The notes: generated from the sequence alone by a model not told the origin. A stretch of DNA of 64,000 nucleotides from JACPNO01 sp963825405 (GCA_963825405.1 CAWGTB010000014.1:1-64000); one strand, 5' to 3'; shown: positions 7,347 through 16,557, counted from the stretch's first letter. Program-made: numbers and translations.

Positions 7347-9472
7347 CTATAGCTGGCCTCCAGTGGATACACGCAAGACGATCGGCAAGCCGATCAGCCG
7401 TCTCGACGGCGGCATGAAGTCCAGCGGGCGCGCCAAATACGCTTCTGACTTCAATCGCAACGATTTGCAACACGCGGTGATCGTGACCTGCCCGCACGCG
7501 CATGCGAAGGTGGTCAAAATCGACACCAGCGCAGCCGAGAAAACGCCGGGCGTCAGCGCTGTGAAAGTAATTTCCCCGCCGGGAACGGAAATTCAGTGGG
7601 CGTACACGGAGGTGGTCGGCATTGCTGCTTCCAGCGAACAGATCGCCCGCGACGCTGCCCGCAAAGTCAAAATTGATTACGAGGTGATGCCGCATCTGGT
7701 TCGCGAAGCCGATCTCGCCAAAGCCGGCAATCGCGCCAAAGCCGCCGGCGAGCAGATCAAGGGCGATCCCGACAAAGCGTTTCAGGAAGCCGACGTCACC
7801 GTGGAAGGCCAGTACGGCATTCCGGTGATCAATCACACGCTGCCTGGAGCCCCACGGCCAGGTGGTCGAATGGAAGGGCGAGCAGGTTAACGTGTGGCCG
7901 TCCACGCAGAACGTTTCGGGCATTCCCGGCGACCTGGCGCAAGCGCTGAAAATTCCGGCCTCCAACATTCGCTCGCAGATGCAATTCATCGGCGGCGGAT
8001 TCGGCAGCAAGTTCGCCGCGGACCGCTGGGGCGTTGAAGGCTCGCATCTTTCGAAGCTGAGCGGCGGCAAGCCGGTCAAGCTGTTTCTGGATCGCGCGCA
8101 GGATCAGGCCATCGCGGGCAACCGGCCCTCGGCATACGGCAAGATCAAGATCGCGGCCAAGAAAGACGGCACCATCACGGCGTGGCAGTCGGAGTCCTGG
8201 GCGTCGGGTGGAATTGGCGGCGGCGGCGCTCCTCCGATCCCGTACGTTTACGAAATCCCCAACCAGCGCAAGAATCACATTGCGGTCGCGACCAACACTG
8301 GCCCGCTGCGGGCGTGGCGCGCACCCAATCACCAGCAGGCCTGCTATCTCACCTGCACGGCGATGGAGGATCTGGCCGCGAAACTCAAGATGGATCCGGT
8401 CGAGTTCTTCTCGAAAAATGCCGATCTGACCACGCGTCCGGAAGTTTACCGGGCGCAGCTCAAGAAAGGCGCCGAGTTGATCGAGTGGAACAAGCGCTGG
8501 CATCCGCGCGGCGAATCCGGCAACGGTCCGGTGAAGCGCGGCCTGGGCCTGGCGCTCCATACATGGGGCGGCGGCGGACACAACAGCCAGTGCCGCACTA
8601 ATATTCATCCGGACGGCACGGTGGAAGTGGAGCTGTGCAGCCAGGATTTGGGAACCGGCACGCGCACCATCATCACCCAGGTTGCGGCCGAAACGCTGGG
8701 CCTGCCGATGGGCGCGATCACGCTGCACATTGGCGACACGCAGCTTCCGCCGTCAGGGCCTTCGGGCGGATCGACCACGGTGGGCGGCGTTTCTTCGTCC
8801 ACTCGCAAATCGACAGTGAACGCTTTGGCCAAACTGCTGGATGCGGTCGCGCCTTCGATGGGCGTTCCTGTCGAACAGTTGCAAGCAGTCGACGGCCGCA
8901 TCCAGGTGAAAGGCAATTCTTCGAAGAGCCTTACCTGGAAAGCTGCCTGCCAGAAGCTGGGCGTCAGCAAGATCTCCGAAATGGGCGAGAACAACCAGCG
9001 CAATCCCGGCGGGTTGAATTCATCGGGAGTCGGCGGCGTGCAGATGGCGGATGTTTCGGTGGACATCGAAACCGGCATCGTCAAAATGAATCGCGTGGTG
9101 GCGGTGCAGGATATCGGCCTGGTAATCAATCCCAAGCTGGCCGAGAGCCAGATTCACGGCGCCTGCATCATGGGAATCTGCGCGGCCCTGATGGAAGAAC
9201 GCATCATGGACGAGCAGACCGGCACGGTTTTGAACCCCGAGATGGAGTTCTACAAACTGGCCGGGATTGGCGACATCGGCGAGATTATCGCGCATCTGGA
9301 TATTACGCCCGATCACGACAAGCGCGGCGTCATCGGACTGGGTGAGCCGCCGGCGATTTCGCTCATCACCGCGATTGCCAACGCCGTGGCCAACGCCATC
9401 GGCGTGCGCGTGCCGGATGTTCCACTCACGCCTAACCGGGTGCTGGCAGCACTCGACAGGAGGAATGCATAA
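7339..9472 (+). CDS. Xanthine-dehydrogenase-family hydroxylase, molybdopterin-binding subunit (one frame-break)
   Basis: Reading through one extra C near 7840 gives about 710 residues, close to PaoC. The break falls exactly in the conserved motif H-T-C-L-E-P-H-G, which is restored when the base is removed. The cofactor-binding blocks follow: FIGGGFGSK, LRAWRAPNHQQ (Arg near the Mo site), GTGTRTIITQVAAETLGLP and the C-terminal GLGEPPAISLITAIANA, whose Glu is the usual catalytic base. The subunit binds molybdopterin cytosine dinucleotide in related enzymes and hydroxylates aldehydes or N-heterocycles. It has no signal of its own and is presumably exported bound to the Tat-bearing [2Fe-2S] subunit. 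The gene order is 2Fe-2S, Mo, FAD rather than the paoABC order. Confidence 0.88.
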
Positions 9473-10458
9473 TGCAAGCCTTCGAATACGCAAATCCTAC
9501 AACGCTTCAAGAGGCGCTCGGCCTGCTTTCCACCAAGTGGGGAGAGGCGGATGTGCTGGCCGGCGGCACCGACCAGATCAGCCTCATGAAGGAATATCTG
9601 GCGACGCCCAAGCGCGTGGTCAACATCAAAAACATCAAGGAACTCGGTGGTATCACGACCTCGAAGACCGGGCTGCGCATTGGCGCCACGGTCACCTTGG
9701 ATGAATTGCTGGAAAACGCTGAGGTCCGCAAGAATTTTCCCGCGCTCACCGCGGCGGCTCACGGCGTTACAAGCCCGCAGCTTCGCAACATGGGAACCGT
9801 CGGCGGCGATCTGTGCCAGCGCCCGCGCTGCTGGTATTACCGGCGCGGTTTCGGTCTGCTGGCCAAGGACGCCAATGGCGGCTCGCTCGTACCTAAGGGC
9901 GACAATCGCTATCACGCCATTCTGGGCAACACGGGGCCGGCGTATTTTGTCAGCGCCTCCAGCCTGGGACCGGCGCTGATCGCGCTGGGCGCCAAAGTGA
10001 AGCTGGTATCGCCCTCGGGCAGCCGCAGCGTCGATGTCGAGAAATTTTTCGTGACGCCGCAAAATGAGGGCGCGCGCGAGATTGCTTTGCTGCCCAACGA
10101 GATCCTGACCGAGATCACCGTTCCTCACGAAGGCGCAAAAAGCGCGACCTACGAAGTGCGTCAAAAGGAGGCGCTGGATTGGCCTCTGGCGGCGGCTTCG
10201 GTTGCGCTCAAGATGAAAGGCAACACGGTGGCCTCGGCGCGAATCGTGCTGGGACATGTCGCGCCTACGCCTTGGGTGGCATCGCAAGCCGGCCAGTGGC
10301 TGGCGGGCAAAGCCATCACGGAAGAGTCCGCCGCCGAAGCCGCCAAGGCTGCGCTCGAAGGCGCAACTCCGCTCAGCGAAAACGGCTACAAAGTGCAATT
10401 GGCGCGCGTAGCCGTAAAGCGGGCATTGCTCGAAGCCGCTTCGGGCAAACGGGCCTGA
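9472..10458 (+). CDS. Xanthine-dehydrogenase-family hydroxylase, FAD-binding subunit (YagS/PaoB-like)
   Basis: The protein has 328 residues, similar to PaoB. The FAD pyrophosphate motif VLAGGTDQISLMK and the second flavin segment QLRNMGTVGGDLCQRPRCWYYRR are clear, and NRYHAILGN matches PaoB. PaoB carries an extra [4Fe-4S] cluster held by four Cys in this region. Here only two Cys (CQRPRC) are left and the following insert has none, so the cluster is probably absent. The C-terminal CO-dehydrogenase-flavoprotein domain follows. The start ATG overlaps the previous stop (TAATG) behind an AGGAGG site, so the three subunits are coupled. Confidence 0.88.
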   Translation: MQAFEYANPTTLQEALGLLSTKWGEADVLAGGTDQISLMKEYLATPKRVVNIKNIKELGGITTSKTGLRIGATVTLDELLENAEVRKNFPALTAAAHGVTSPQLRNMGTVGGDLCQRPRCWYYRRGFGLLAKDANGGSLVPKGDNRYHAILGNTGPAYFVSASSLGPALIALGAKVKLVSPSGSRSVDVEKFFVTPQNEGAREIALLPNEILTEITVPHEGAKSATYEVRQKEALDWPLAAASVALKMKGNTVASARIVLGHVAPTPWVASQAGQWLAGKAITEESAAEAAKAALEGATPLSENGYKVQLARVAVKRALLEAASGKRA

Positions 10459-10459
10459 G

Positions 10460-10687
10460 ATGTCGCCTTCCGGCGAGCGTGCGGGACTGGCCAATATCGG
10501 CGAGGATCGCTGCGCCAACCTGCGCTGGAAGGGATTGTTCATCGAAGCTGCGTGGGACCCCACCGTTCCACGCAGCAACGATCGCGCCTTCTGGTGCCAG
10601 CACACCTACAATTGCCTCGGACCGGATGGCAGACTGGTCGATGATTACGAGTGCAACCCCGCGCGCGCCTGCTATCATGCTTTGTAA
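10460..10687 (+). CDS. Small Cys-containing protein of unknown function in the hydroxylase operon
   Basis: This 75-residue frame starts one base after the flavin-subunit stop. Its composition looks protein-like rather than random, with five Cys (DRCAN, FWCQH, YNCLG, YECNP, RACYH) and aromatic residues. It has no signal peptide or membrane segment. I do not recognise a family. The Cys pattern and position between a metalloenzyme and a Rieske oxygenase would suit a metal- or cluster-related accessory role, but this is a guess. Confidence 0.5.
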   Translation: MSPSGERAGLANIGEDRCANLRWKGLFIEAAWDPTVPRSNDRAFWCQHTYNCLGPDGRLVDDYECNPARACYHAL

Positions 10688-10730
10688 ATGAAAGCGCAAG
10701 CGCCCTGCGCCTCCTTTCCAAAGTAAACCC

Positions 10731-12053
10731 GTGACTGACGCGGAAAATCAATTTCTCACCCAAGTCGGACCGGGCACGCCGATGGGCAACCTCATGCGGC
10801 AATACTGGATTCCGGTTCTGCAATCTACGGATTTGCCGGAGAAAGACGGCGCCCCGCTGCGTGTGCGGCTGCTGTGCGAAAATCTGGTGGCCTTCCGCAA
10901 TTCGGATGGCAAGGTCGGCTTGATGGACCACGTTTGCCCGCATCGCTGCGCGTCGCTTTTTTTCGGGCGCAACGAGGAAAACGGGCTGCGCTGCCTGTAT
11001 CACGGCTGGAAATTCGATATCGAAGGCCGCTGCCTGGACATCCCTAACGAGCCGCCGGGTAGCACGCTCAACGAGCGGATTCGGACGACGGCATATCCGT
11101 GCGTGGAAAAAAACGGCGTCATCTGGAGTTACCTCGGCCCGAACCGGGACAAGCTGCCACCGCTGCCGGAACTGGGCTGGGCGCTGGTTGGGCCGTCCCA
11201 GCGCGGGGCGTTACGCTATCAGCGCGCGTGCAACTGGCTGCAAGCGATGGAAGGCGATTTCGACTCGTCGCACTTGAGTTTTTTGCATCTGGCGTTCGAG
11301 CATGGCGCAGCGGCCGATAAAAAGGCGGGCATTGATTATTACCGCAACCTGGCGCGCATGGACAAACAGCCGCTGCTCGAAGTGCAGGACACCGACGTCG
11401 GCGTGATGTATGGCGCGCGTCGTGACGCCGACGACGGAAAGTTTTACTGGCGCGTCACCCAGTTCATGCTGCCGTTCTATACCAGCGTGCCGGGTTATGG
11501 CGGAAAAAATCGCGACAAAGTGTGGGTGCCGCTCGACGACGAACACACCATGGTCTGGGAGCCGCACTGGTCATCGACGCGCGAATTGTCCGCGGAGGAG
11601 CAAAAAGGCTGGAAGGACCGCGTCGGCCCCAGCGGTTTTTTGCCCGACACCAATGACTGGCTCGGCCGGCATCGCCTCGCCGCCAACGCCGGCAATGATT
11701 ATCTGCAGGACCGCGAGCGGCAAAGGACACAGAATTTCAGCGGCCTGGAAAATGTCACACCCATTCAGGATGGCGCAATGCAGGAGAGCATGGGCGCGGT
11801 ATGCGACCGCACCAAAGAGCATCTGGGCGCGTCCGACGCGGCCATCGTGCGCATGCGCCGCCGCTTGATCCACGCGGCCAAGGAACTGGCGGCCAACAAA
11901 ATCCCGCCCGGCGTGGAAGATCCCGCGCTCTACTGCAAACACGGCGACCAGGTGCTGCTGGGCGAAAACGAATCCTGGGTCGAGCAATACGCGGCCAAGA
12001 TGAATCAGGATTATGCAGCACTGGTTGCCCGGAGAAAGCCGGTAGCGGGTTAG
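10731..12053 (+). CDS. Rieske non-heme iron aromatic-ring oxygenase, alpha subunit (phthalate 4,5-dioxygenase-like)
   Basis: The product has 440 residues. The N-terminal Rieske domain (about 20-130) binds a [2Fe-2S] cluster through CPHRCA and CLYHGWKF. The catalytic domain holds the mononuclear-iron motif EGDFDSSHLSFLH, giving two His, with an Asp expected further on. Such enzymes hydroxylate, O-demethylate or dihydroxylate aromatic acids and need a separate reductase, which is not in the window. The family call (phthalate dioxygenase-like) comes from the length and the G-x-L-M-R-x-Y-W-x-P N-terminus. The start is GTG 10731 without a clear Shine-Dalgarno. It may share substrates with the upstream hydroxylase; this is inference from neighbourhood only. 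Confidence 0.87.
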   Translation: MTDAENQFLTQVGPGTPMGNLMRQYWIPVLQSTDLPEKDGAPLRVRLLCENLVAFRNSDGKVGLMDHVCPHRCASLFFGRNEENGLRCLYHGWKFDIEGRCLDIPNEPPGSTLNERIRTTAYPCVEKNGVIWSYLGPNRDKLPPLPELGWALVGPSQRGALRYQRACNWLQAMEGDFDSSHLSFLHLAFEHGAAADKKAGIDYYRNLARMDKQPLLEVQDTDVGVMYGARRDADDGKFYWRVTQFMLPFYTSVPGYGGKNRDKVWVPLDDEHTMVWEPHWSSTRELSAEEQKGWKDRVGPSGFLPDTNDWLGRHRLAANAGNDYLQDRERQRTQNFSGLENVTPIQDGAMQESMGAVCDRTKEHLGASDAAIVRMRRRLIHAAKELAANKIPPGVEDPALYCKHGDQVLLGENESWVEQYAAKMNQDYAALVARRKPVAG

Positions 12054-12229
12054 TTTGAATCTTCGCTCGACCACAGAAAACCAGCGAAGCAAATGAGAAG
12101 AACAATGAAAGCACTGGCCATAATCTCTAAGCCCTCAAAGCTGGTTACCGGAGCCAGAAGGAACACCAAGCCAGCAATACCCCCAATGGCTTGGGTCACC
12201 AGCCGGATGGTTTTTTTAAAGTCTTTCAT
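12050..12229 (-). CDS. Small two-helix membrane protein (59 residues)
   Basis: On the minus strand ATG 12229 opens a 59-residue frame beginning MKDFKKTIRLVTQ. Two hydrophobic segments follow (AIGGIAGLVFLLAPV and IMASAFIVLLICFAGFLW) with a short acidic tail. Its stop overlaps the Rieske stop tail to tail. The hairpin-of-helices layout, Lys-rich N-terminus and low-GC codons look genuine, but there is no homologue I can name. It fills most of the gap between the Rieske gene and the next gene. Confidence 0.55.
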   Translation of the reverse strand: MKDFKKTIRLVTQAIGGIAGLVFLLAPVTSFEGLEIMASAFIVLLICFAGFLWSSEDSN

Positions 12230-12284
12230 TTCTGCCCGGCTACGCCCTAAATGTCAACTGACCCCCTACCGAAACCCTTGACAG

Positions 12285-12309
12285 TTGTATAATTAATCGT
12301 ACAAGGAGG
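12285..12309 (+). promoter_or_regulatory. -10 box, inverted repeat and Shine-Dalgarno before the DUF1326-like gene
   Basis: TATAAT at 12288-12293 lies inside an inverted repeat TTGTA (12285-12289)/TACAA (12300-12304). AAGGAGG at 12303-12309 lies 6 bases before ATG 12316. The repeat spans the -10 to start region, so a repressor could bind there. A TTGACA at 12278 is too close (4 bp) to be its -35. Confidence 0.45.
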
Positions 12310-12315
12310 CTTGGG

Positions 12316-13005
12316 ATGAAGCGAATTCTCTGGACAATCCTGGCATTGTCTTTGGCTACTGGCTTGAGTTTTGGAGCCAGCCTTTCAACCGGCACCATTA
12401 CTGGCGACTACGTGGAAGCGCGCACGGCGGACGTTTTCACCGGCCCGTGTTTTGCGAACTCTGAAGTGGGCCTCACCGGCGAACTGGCGGTTTTCGGCTG
12501 GAAGGTGACTAAGGGCTCCTGGTCCGGCGTCAGCCTGGATGGGCTGGGCGTGGTGGGCGTGGTTCGCGCCAGCTACACGCTGGGCGATGTCTATCATGAA
12601 TTTTATCCGGTGAAGTCGGTGCTTATCGTCGACAGCCGCGCCACCGCCGAGCAGCGTCTGGCTCTGCAGCAATTCGCCAAGCACATGGGCGGCGATCTGT
12701 TATCGGATGTAGCGCGCGTCGACTATCAACCGATTGACCTGACCTTCGCCAACGACGACGTGCACAGCATGAAAGCCAACCTCACCGCCGGCGCCATCGC
12801 CAGGATTCAGACCCGCGCCATGAACGAAGGCGATCATCTTTGCGGCAACGAGCTGCCCTGGTACCGGCCGCTCTCGAAGCTCAGCCATTCCATGCCGGCT
12901 TTCGCACTGGCGCATGATTTCCGCGGTCAGGGACTGAACGCCACGTGGAGCAGCCCCGACAAGCGCAGCGCGTTCGTCGGCAGCTTCCAGGAAGCATCCG
13001 AGTAA
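12316..13005 (+). CDS. Secreted DUF1326-like protein
   Basis: The product has 229 residues with a clear Sec signal peptide (KRILWTILALSLATGLSFGA). The mature part begins with TGTITGDYVEARTADVFTGPCFANSE, the pattern of DUF1326 proteins, followed by VSLDGLGVVGVVRASYTLGD. The family has no established function. A strong ribosome site and promoter-like sequence precede it, and a strong intrinsic terminator follows, so it is a single-gene transcript. Confidence 0.7.
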   Translation: MKRILWTILALSLATGLSFGASLSTGTITGDYVEARTADVFTGPCFANSEVGLTGELAVFGWKVTKGSWSGVSLDGLGVVGVVRASYTLGDVYHEFYPVKSVLIVDSRATAEQRLALQQFAKHMGGDLLSDVARVDYQPIDLTFANDDVHSMKANLTAGAIARIQTRAMNEGDHLCGNELPWYRPLSKLSHSMPAFALAHDFRGQGLNATWSSPDKRSAFVGSFQEASE

Positions 13006-13032
13006 ACAAGTTTCGAACTGCCAATCCTTCCG

Positions 13033-13068
13033 CCCGGCGTAGCGACAGCGCTCCGCCGGGTTTTTTTT
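13033..13068 (+). terminator. Intrinsic terminator
   Basis: The stem is CCCGGCGTAGCG/CGCTCCGCCGGG (12 bp, one mismatch) with loop ACAG, followed by eight T. It lies 28 bases after the DUF1326-like stop and directly before the convergent small gene. Confidence 0.9.
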
Positions 13069-13276
13069 ATTTAATGGGTGCGACTGAGGCTTCCAGATCG
13101 TGCGACGGATACTGGTAGAACTCGCCAAGGTAAGAGAATTTTTCGATGGTGCCCTCGCGCACGCGATCTTCGATAATCGCGCCGAACGGGATGCTCACGT
13201 AATCGTTGAGCGGGATGCGGGTACGCGGGTTCAGCTTTCTGGCTTCAATGGATTTGGTTAGCTCGAACTTGGGCAT
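13067..13276 (-). CDS. Small conserved-looking protein of unknown function (69 residues)
   Basis: The frame encodes a soluble, charged 69-residue protein (MPKFELTKSIEARKLNP...). It has no signal or membrane segment. A GGAGG Shine-Dalgarno stands about 6 bases before the ATG at 13276, which supports translation. The sequence IPLNDYVSIPFGAIIEDRVREG...FSYLGEFYQYP suggests a small beta fold. I do not recognise the family. Confidence 0.6.
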   Translation of the reverse strand: MPKFELTKSIEARKLNPRTRIPLNDYVSIPFGAIIEDRVREGTIEKFSYLGEFYQYPSHDLEASVAPIK

Positions 13277-13318
13277 GTGGCGCCTCCATGGCTGTGAGAT
13301 GGGGCTATCGGAAGCATT

Positions 13319-14245
13319 CTAGCGTAGAGCAACATTTTCCAGAACGCTGAGGCCGGTCTCGACCTTCGACGTCTCAAAGCAGCGTGCCAGTTGCGCGACG
13401 TGTGCGCGCAGCCGCAAGCGGCTTACGGCTTGCGCGGCGGCAGCGCGAACTTTCTGGTCCGCATCTTCGAGACACTGCAAAATCGGCGCAGCATCTTCGT
13501 TAGTCAGCCTAGCGAGAGGGGCGGCGTACAGGGCGGCTGCCCGCACGGCGGGGTCGGCGTGGCGAATCAGCGGCGCGAGCGATGGCAGGTGAAGGGTGTG
13601 TCCCCACGCGCGGAACATTTCGAGCGCAATGATTTTTTGCCTCGGCTCACTGAAACGGAGAACGGCGGGAAGGGCTTCGGCTGCCAGCGCGGGGCCGTAG
13701 CGGCGCAGGCTCTCATTCATGATGGTGCGCACCATCTGCGATTGGCGCGTGGCGACGCGAAATACGGCTTCGACATCCGAGGGACCGCCCCAGCGAACGA
13801 GGGCGCGCCCCGCCTCCAGTTTCACGAAATCGTCCTTGTCGGCGAGTGCGGCTAGCACCGTGCGGTGTCCTATTTTGCGGCTCGCCAGTGCGAGGCGTGC
13901 GACTGCTTCTCTTCGGCGCGAGGCACTCCAACTGCAATACCGCCGTTCCCACTGCGCGGTGAATTGCAGGCTGACGGCCAAGTCAACGAGACGCCGCCGC
14001 GCCGGGTTTTGAGTGGAGCGCAGCAACTCGACCAGGGATTCTTCCAGGCGTCGTGATTGCTGTGCGCGCAAGCGCTGCAAATCAACGGTGCGGTCGACGC
14101 CCGCCAGGTGTGCGGCCAGTGCTTCGCGAATCTGCGATTGCTGGTGTGACGAACTCTTGCGGTGCCAGCGGCGGACGGCCTGCCATCCCGACCAGGCGCC
14201 GGGAACGGCCATCACCGCGACGGGGGTCAAGGTTAGGGGCGACAC
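13319..14245 (-). CDS. HEAT-repeat protein with an N-terminal membrane anchor
   Basis: The protein has 308 residues. It begins with a hydrophobic stretch (TLTPVAVMAVPGAWSGW) and continues as alpha-helical repeats such as DKDDFVKLEAGRALVRWG, HADPAVRAAALYAAPLARL and DADQKVRAAAAQAVSRL, typical HEAT/PBS-lyase units. Such repeats bind partner proteins. The GTG at 14245 has an AGGAAG site upstream. It lies 32 bp behind another HEAT protein on the same strand, so the two probably form an operon. No enzymatic motif is seen. Confidence 0.72.
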   Translation of the reverse strand: MSPLTLTPVAVMAVPGAWSGWQAVRRWHRKSSSHQQSQIREALAAHLAGVDRTVDLQRLRAQQSRRLEESLVELLRSTQNPARRRLVDLAVSLQFTAQWERRYCSWSASRRREAVARLALASRKIGHRTVLAALADKDDFVKLEAGRALVRWGGPSDVEAVFRVATRQSQMVRTIMNESLRRYGPALAAEALPAVLRFSEPRQKIIALEMFRAWGHTLHLPSLAPLIRHADPAVRAAALYAAPLARLTNEDAAPILQCLEDADQKVRAAAAQAVSRLRLRAHVAQLARCFETSKVETGLSVLENVALR

Positions 14246-14277
14246 ATGCGAAATCTTCCTGTGAAAATTCTACGGCA

Positions 14278-15060
14278 TTACTTGAGGTGCGAGCTATATA
14301 TGCTTTGGTTAACAACGAGTTGGGCGTGAGAGTTAATGCGCTTCTCGATCAGGCGGATGGCGTTTCTTGCGGCCATCGACAAATCCACCGCTGGTGCGAA
14401 ACCGAAGCCGCGGCCGCCTGCCATCAGCGGTTCGCTTTTGGATGCAAGCTCGGTCAGCTTGGGCAGGTCGGAAGCGTCGCCCAGTTCTCCGATCGCCCGC
14501 AAGGCCACCAGGTGCATGGGCGGATCGCTGGTTTTCAGCATCCGGCGCGCTACGGCGACGATGGCCGGGTCCTGAAATTGAATCGCCCGGTTCAGTGCCA
14601 TGGTTCCGACAATGCCGCTGGCCGGAACCAGATCCAACAGGTACGGAAGCACGGATGGGTCCTGATATTGCGCCAGACCCTGGAATGCGCCCGTCGCTAC
14701 GGACAGATTGGGATCGCGCGCGGTTTGCGTGAGCAGGGGCAACATTTCCGGAAGCAGCAGCGCGCCCAGCTCGCGGGCAGCGACGGCGCGAATTTCCGGC
14801 TCGTCACCGGCTAAAGCCTTCTTCAGCTCTTCGACTGCGCCAGCTTCGCGCAGATTGCGGGCCGCGCAGGCCAGCACCGGCGGGCTGTCGAGCGCGCGGA
14901 ACATGGCTTCCAAAACTTCTTTCGACTTCACGCCGCGCAGCTCGAAGCATGCATCGTTGCGCTGCGAAACGTTCCGCTTGCCATCCAGTATGCGGGCGAT
15001 GCGGGCGTCGTCTTGTGCGCACAAACTGATCGCGGTGATTAAGAAAATGGCGTATTTCAT
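14278..15060 (-). CDS. Secreted HEAT-repeat protein
   Basis: The product has 260 residues with an N-terminal signal (KYAIFLITAISLCAQDD). HEAT-like repeats follow, for example GDEPEIRAVAARELGALL, DPNLSVATGAFQGLAQYQDPSVLPYL and DPPMHLVALRAIGELGDASDLPKL. The last 60 residues include a Gly-rich loop (GGRGFGF). It sits upstream of the membrane-anchored HEAT protein, so both may work together at the cell envelope. The GAGGAG site is very close to the ATG at 15060. The role is unknown. Confidence 0.72.
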   Translation of the reverse strand: MKYAIFLITAISLCAQDDARIARILDGKRNVSQRNDACFELRGVKSKEVLEAMFRALDSPPVLACAARNLREAGAVEELKKALAGDEPEIRAVAARELGALLLPEMLPLLTQTARDPNLSVATGAFQGLAQYQDPSVLPYLLDLVPASGIVGTMALNRAIQFQDPAIVAVARRMLKTSDPPMHLVALRAIGELGDASDLPKLTELASKSEPLMAGGRGFGFAPAVDLSMAARNAIRLIEKRINSHAQLVVNQSIYSSHLK

Positions 15061-15117
15061 AGCTCCTCAAAAATCGGGCAAGGCACACCATCCTCCCGGC
15101 ATGCCCTGCCCTATCAC

Positions 15118-16557
15118 CTAGAAGGTCGGTATCCCTTTTCCGTTGGTGCCATCCTGCTGGCTATGCTTGAACCCGGCGTGCGGCGGGGCGTGAAACGGAA
15201 AACGCGTGAGATACGGAACGTCGTTGGAATTCACCCCGTCGCCCAATTCGTTGTTGGGCGCGACGCCGAATCCCGGAACCAGCACACCGGCTACGGCGCG
15301 AAAACCGATGTCCACTACATCGTCACCGATGCGGCGCCCTCCGAAAGGCCAGCCGGCGAGATCGCCTCCTAACGGGCCCAGCCGGTTTTGGCTCGCGGCC
15401 GGAGTTGGAGGAATGGTCAGATCGATGCGCGTAATATCCGGCACGTAGACGCCGAGCAGGTCCATGCGCGGCGCCGGCGGCACGTTCAGGCCGAACACGC
15501 CGTGAAAAACGACAGACGCCAGGATCGGGTCACCAATGAACAGTGCATAGTTGCCGTCATTGGCCGGCTGGCTGCGGTTCCAACGGTCTTTCAAAGGCAG
15601 CGGAATGAGCGCTTCCACAGTCAATGGGTTGCCGACGCGGTCCACTTGCGTCCACTCGCCATAATGAATGGGATCGTCGGGGCTGGGACGAACCGTCACG
15701 ATTTGCCGGTAGGTGCTGGCCCAGGCGCCGATCTTGGCATTGGTAGCTTTAGGATCGGTAGGCACCTTGCCATCGGCGGTGAGCGCGATGATCGGCGCCT
15801 CGACCGCGATCAGGCTGATGTTGTAGCCCGCAAAACCGTCCACGGCGTTGGGGAACGGGCTGCCCGGCGCCGTGTCGGCTGCACCGGCGAGCACCGGAGC
15901 GGGCGCGCGGAAATTCAGGAAATCGAACACCGCGGCGCTGTCGAAATAAAAGGCGTCGTCGCGCGGACCGGCGAAGACGCGCATGCCGTTGGGCAATTCG
16001 AAGACGGAAGTCGCGCCTAGGTTGGCTTCATAATTCGGCGTGGCTTTGGGGCCCTGGTTGGGCGGGGCAACGGACAGCAAATGGCCATTCTTGTCGGTGA
16101 AATACTGCTGCACGTGCCCGGTGTGCAGGTTGGTGATGGTCACCGAATAGGTTTGATACAGCAAGATGCCGGCGCTGTCGATATTGTCGATCACGCCAAA
16201 ATACGAGAGGAACGTATTGTTGGACCTCAGCGTGGTCTTGAACTGGAAATCGATCAGCAAATCCTGGTTGCCGTCCAGGCCCCGGGAATTATTGACGTTG
16301 AACCGGTAGAGCACGCTATCGGAGAACTTGTAATAGCTGGGGCCGTTGTCGGGATTCTGAAAGCCCTGCGCGCTCATGCTCATCACCACGCGGTCGGACT
16401 TGCCATCTTCCCAACTGCGGAAAATATAGAAATCGTTCAAATTGGCGGTTTGGTCTTCCAGCAGCAACGGGCCGTTCCGATGGCTGGCGGCAAAAGCTCC
16501 CGATGCCAACAGAAGGGCGGCTGCACAGGAACGTAAGGTTCGATGTAGCACTGTCAT
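15118..16557 (-). CDS. Secreted DUF4331-domain protein
   Basis: The product has 479 residues with a signal peptide (SCAAALLLASGAFAAS) and the family hallmark SHRNGPLLLEDQTANLNDFYIFRSWEDG right after cleavage. DUF4331 proteins are extracellular or periplasmic and of unknown function. The ribosome site GAAGGAG directly abuts the ATG at 16557, leaving no spacer. A GTG two codons further in (16551) has a 6-base spacer and may be the real start. The gene is divergent from the tandem permease, with about 145 bp between them. Confidence 0.75.
   Translation of the reverse strand: MTVLHRTLRSCAAALLLASGAFAASHRNGPLLLEDQTANLNDFYIFRSWEDGKSDRVVMSMSAQGFQNPDNGPSYYKFSDSVLYRFNVNNSRGLDGNQDLLIDFQFKTTLRSNNTFLSYFGVIDNIDSAGILLYQTYSVTITNLHTGHVQQYFTDKNGHLLSVAPPNQGPKATPNYEANLGATSVFELPNGMRVFAGPRDDAFYFDSAAVFDFLNFRAPAPVLAGAADTAPGSPFPNAVDGFAGYNISLIAVEAPIIALTADGKVPTDPKATNAKIGAWASTYRQIVTVRPSPDDPIHYGEWTQVDRVGNPLTVEALIPLPLKDRWNRSQPANDGNYALFIGDPILASVVFHGVFGLNVPPAPRMDLLGVYVPDITRIDLTIPPTPAASQNRLGPLGGDLAGWPFGGRRIGDDVVDIGFRAVAGVLVPGFGVAPNNELGDGVNSNDVPYLTRFPFHAPPHAGFKHSQQDGTNGKGIPTF

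Noticed and set aside
12093..12281. A 62-codon plus-strand frame after the Rieske gene
   Set aside because: The minus strand of the same stretch encodes a better protein with two membrane helices; this one has no pattern.
12278..12293. TTGACA followed by TATAAT as a sigma-70 promoter
   Set aside because: The spacer is only 4 bp, far from 16-18, so the two hexamers cannot work as one promoter. Only the -10 and the inverted repeat were kept.
13319..15060. HEAT-repeat region considered as a tandem DNA repeat or CRISPR-like array
   Set aside because: The periodicity is at protein level; the DNA units are not identical and have no constant spacer.
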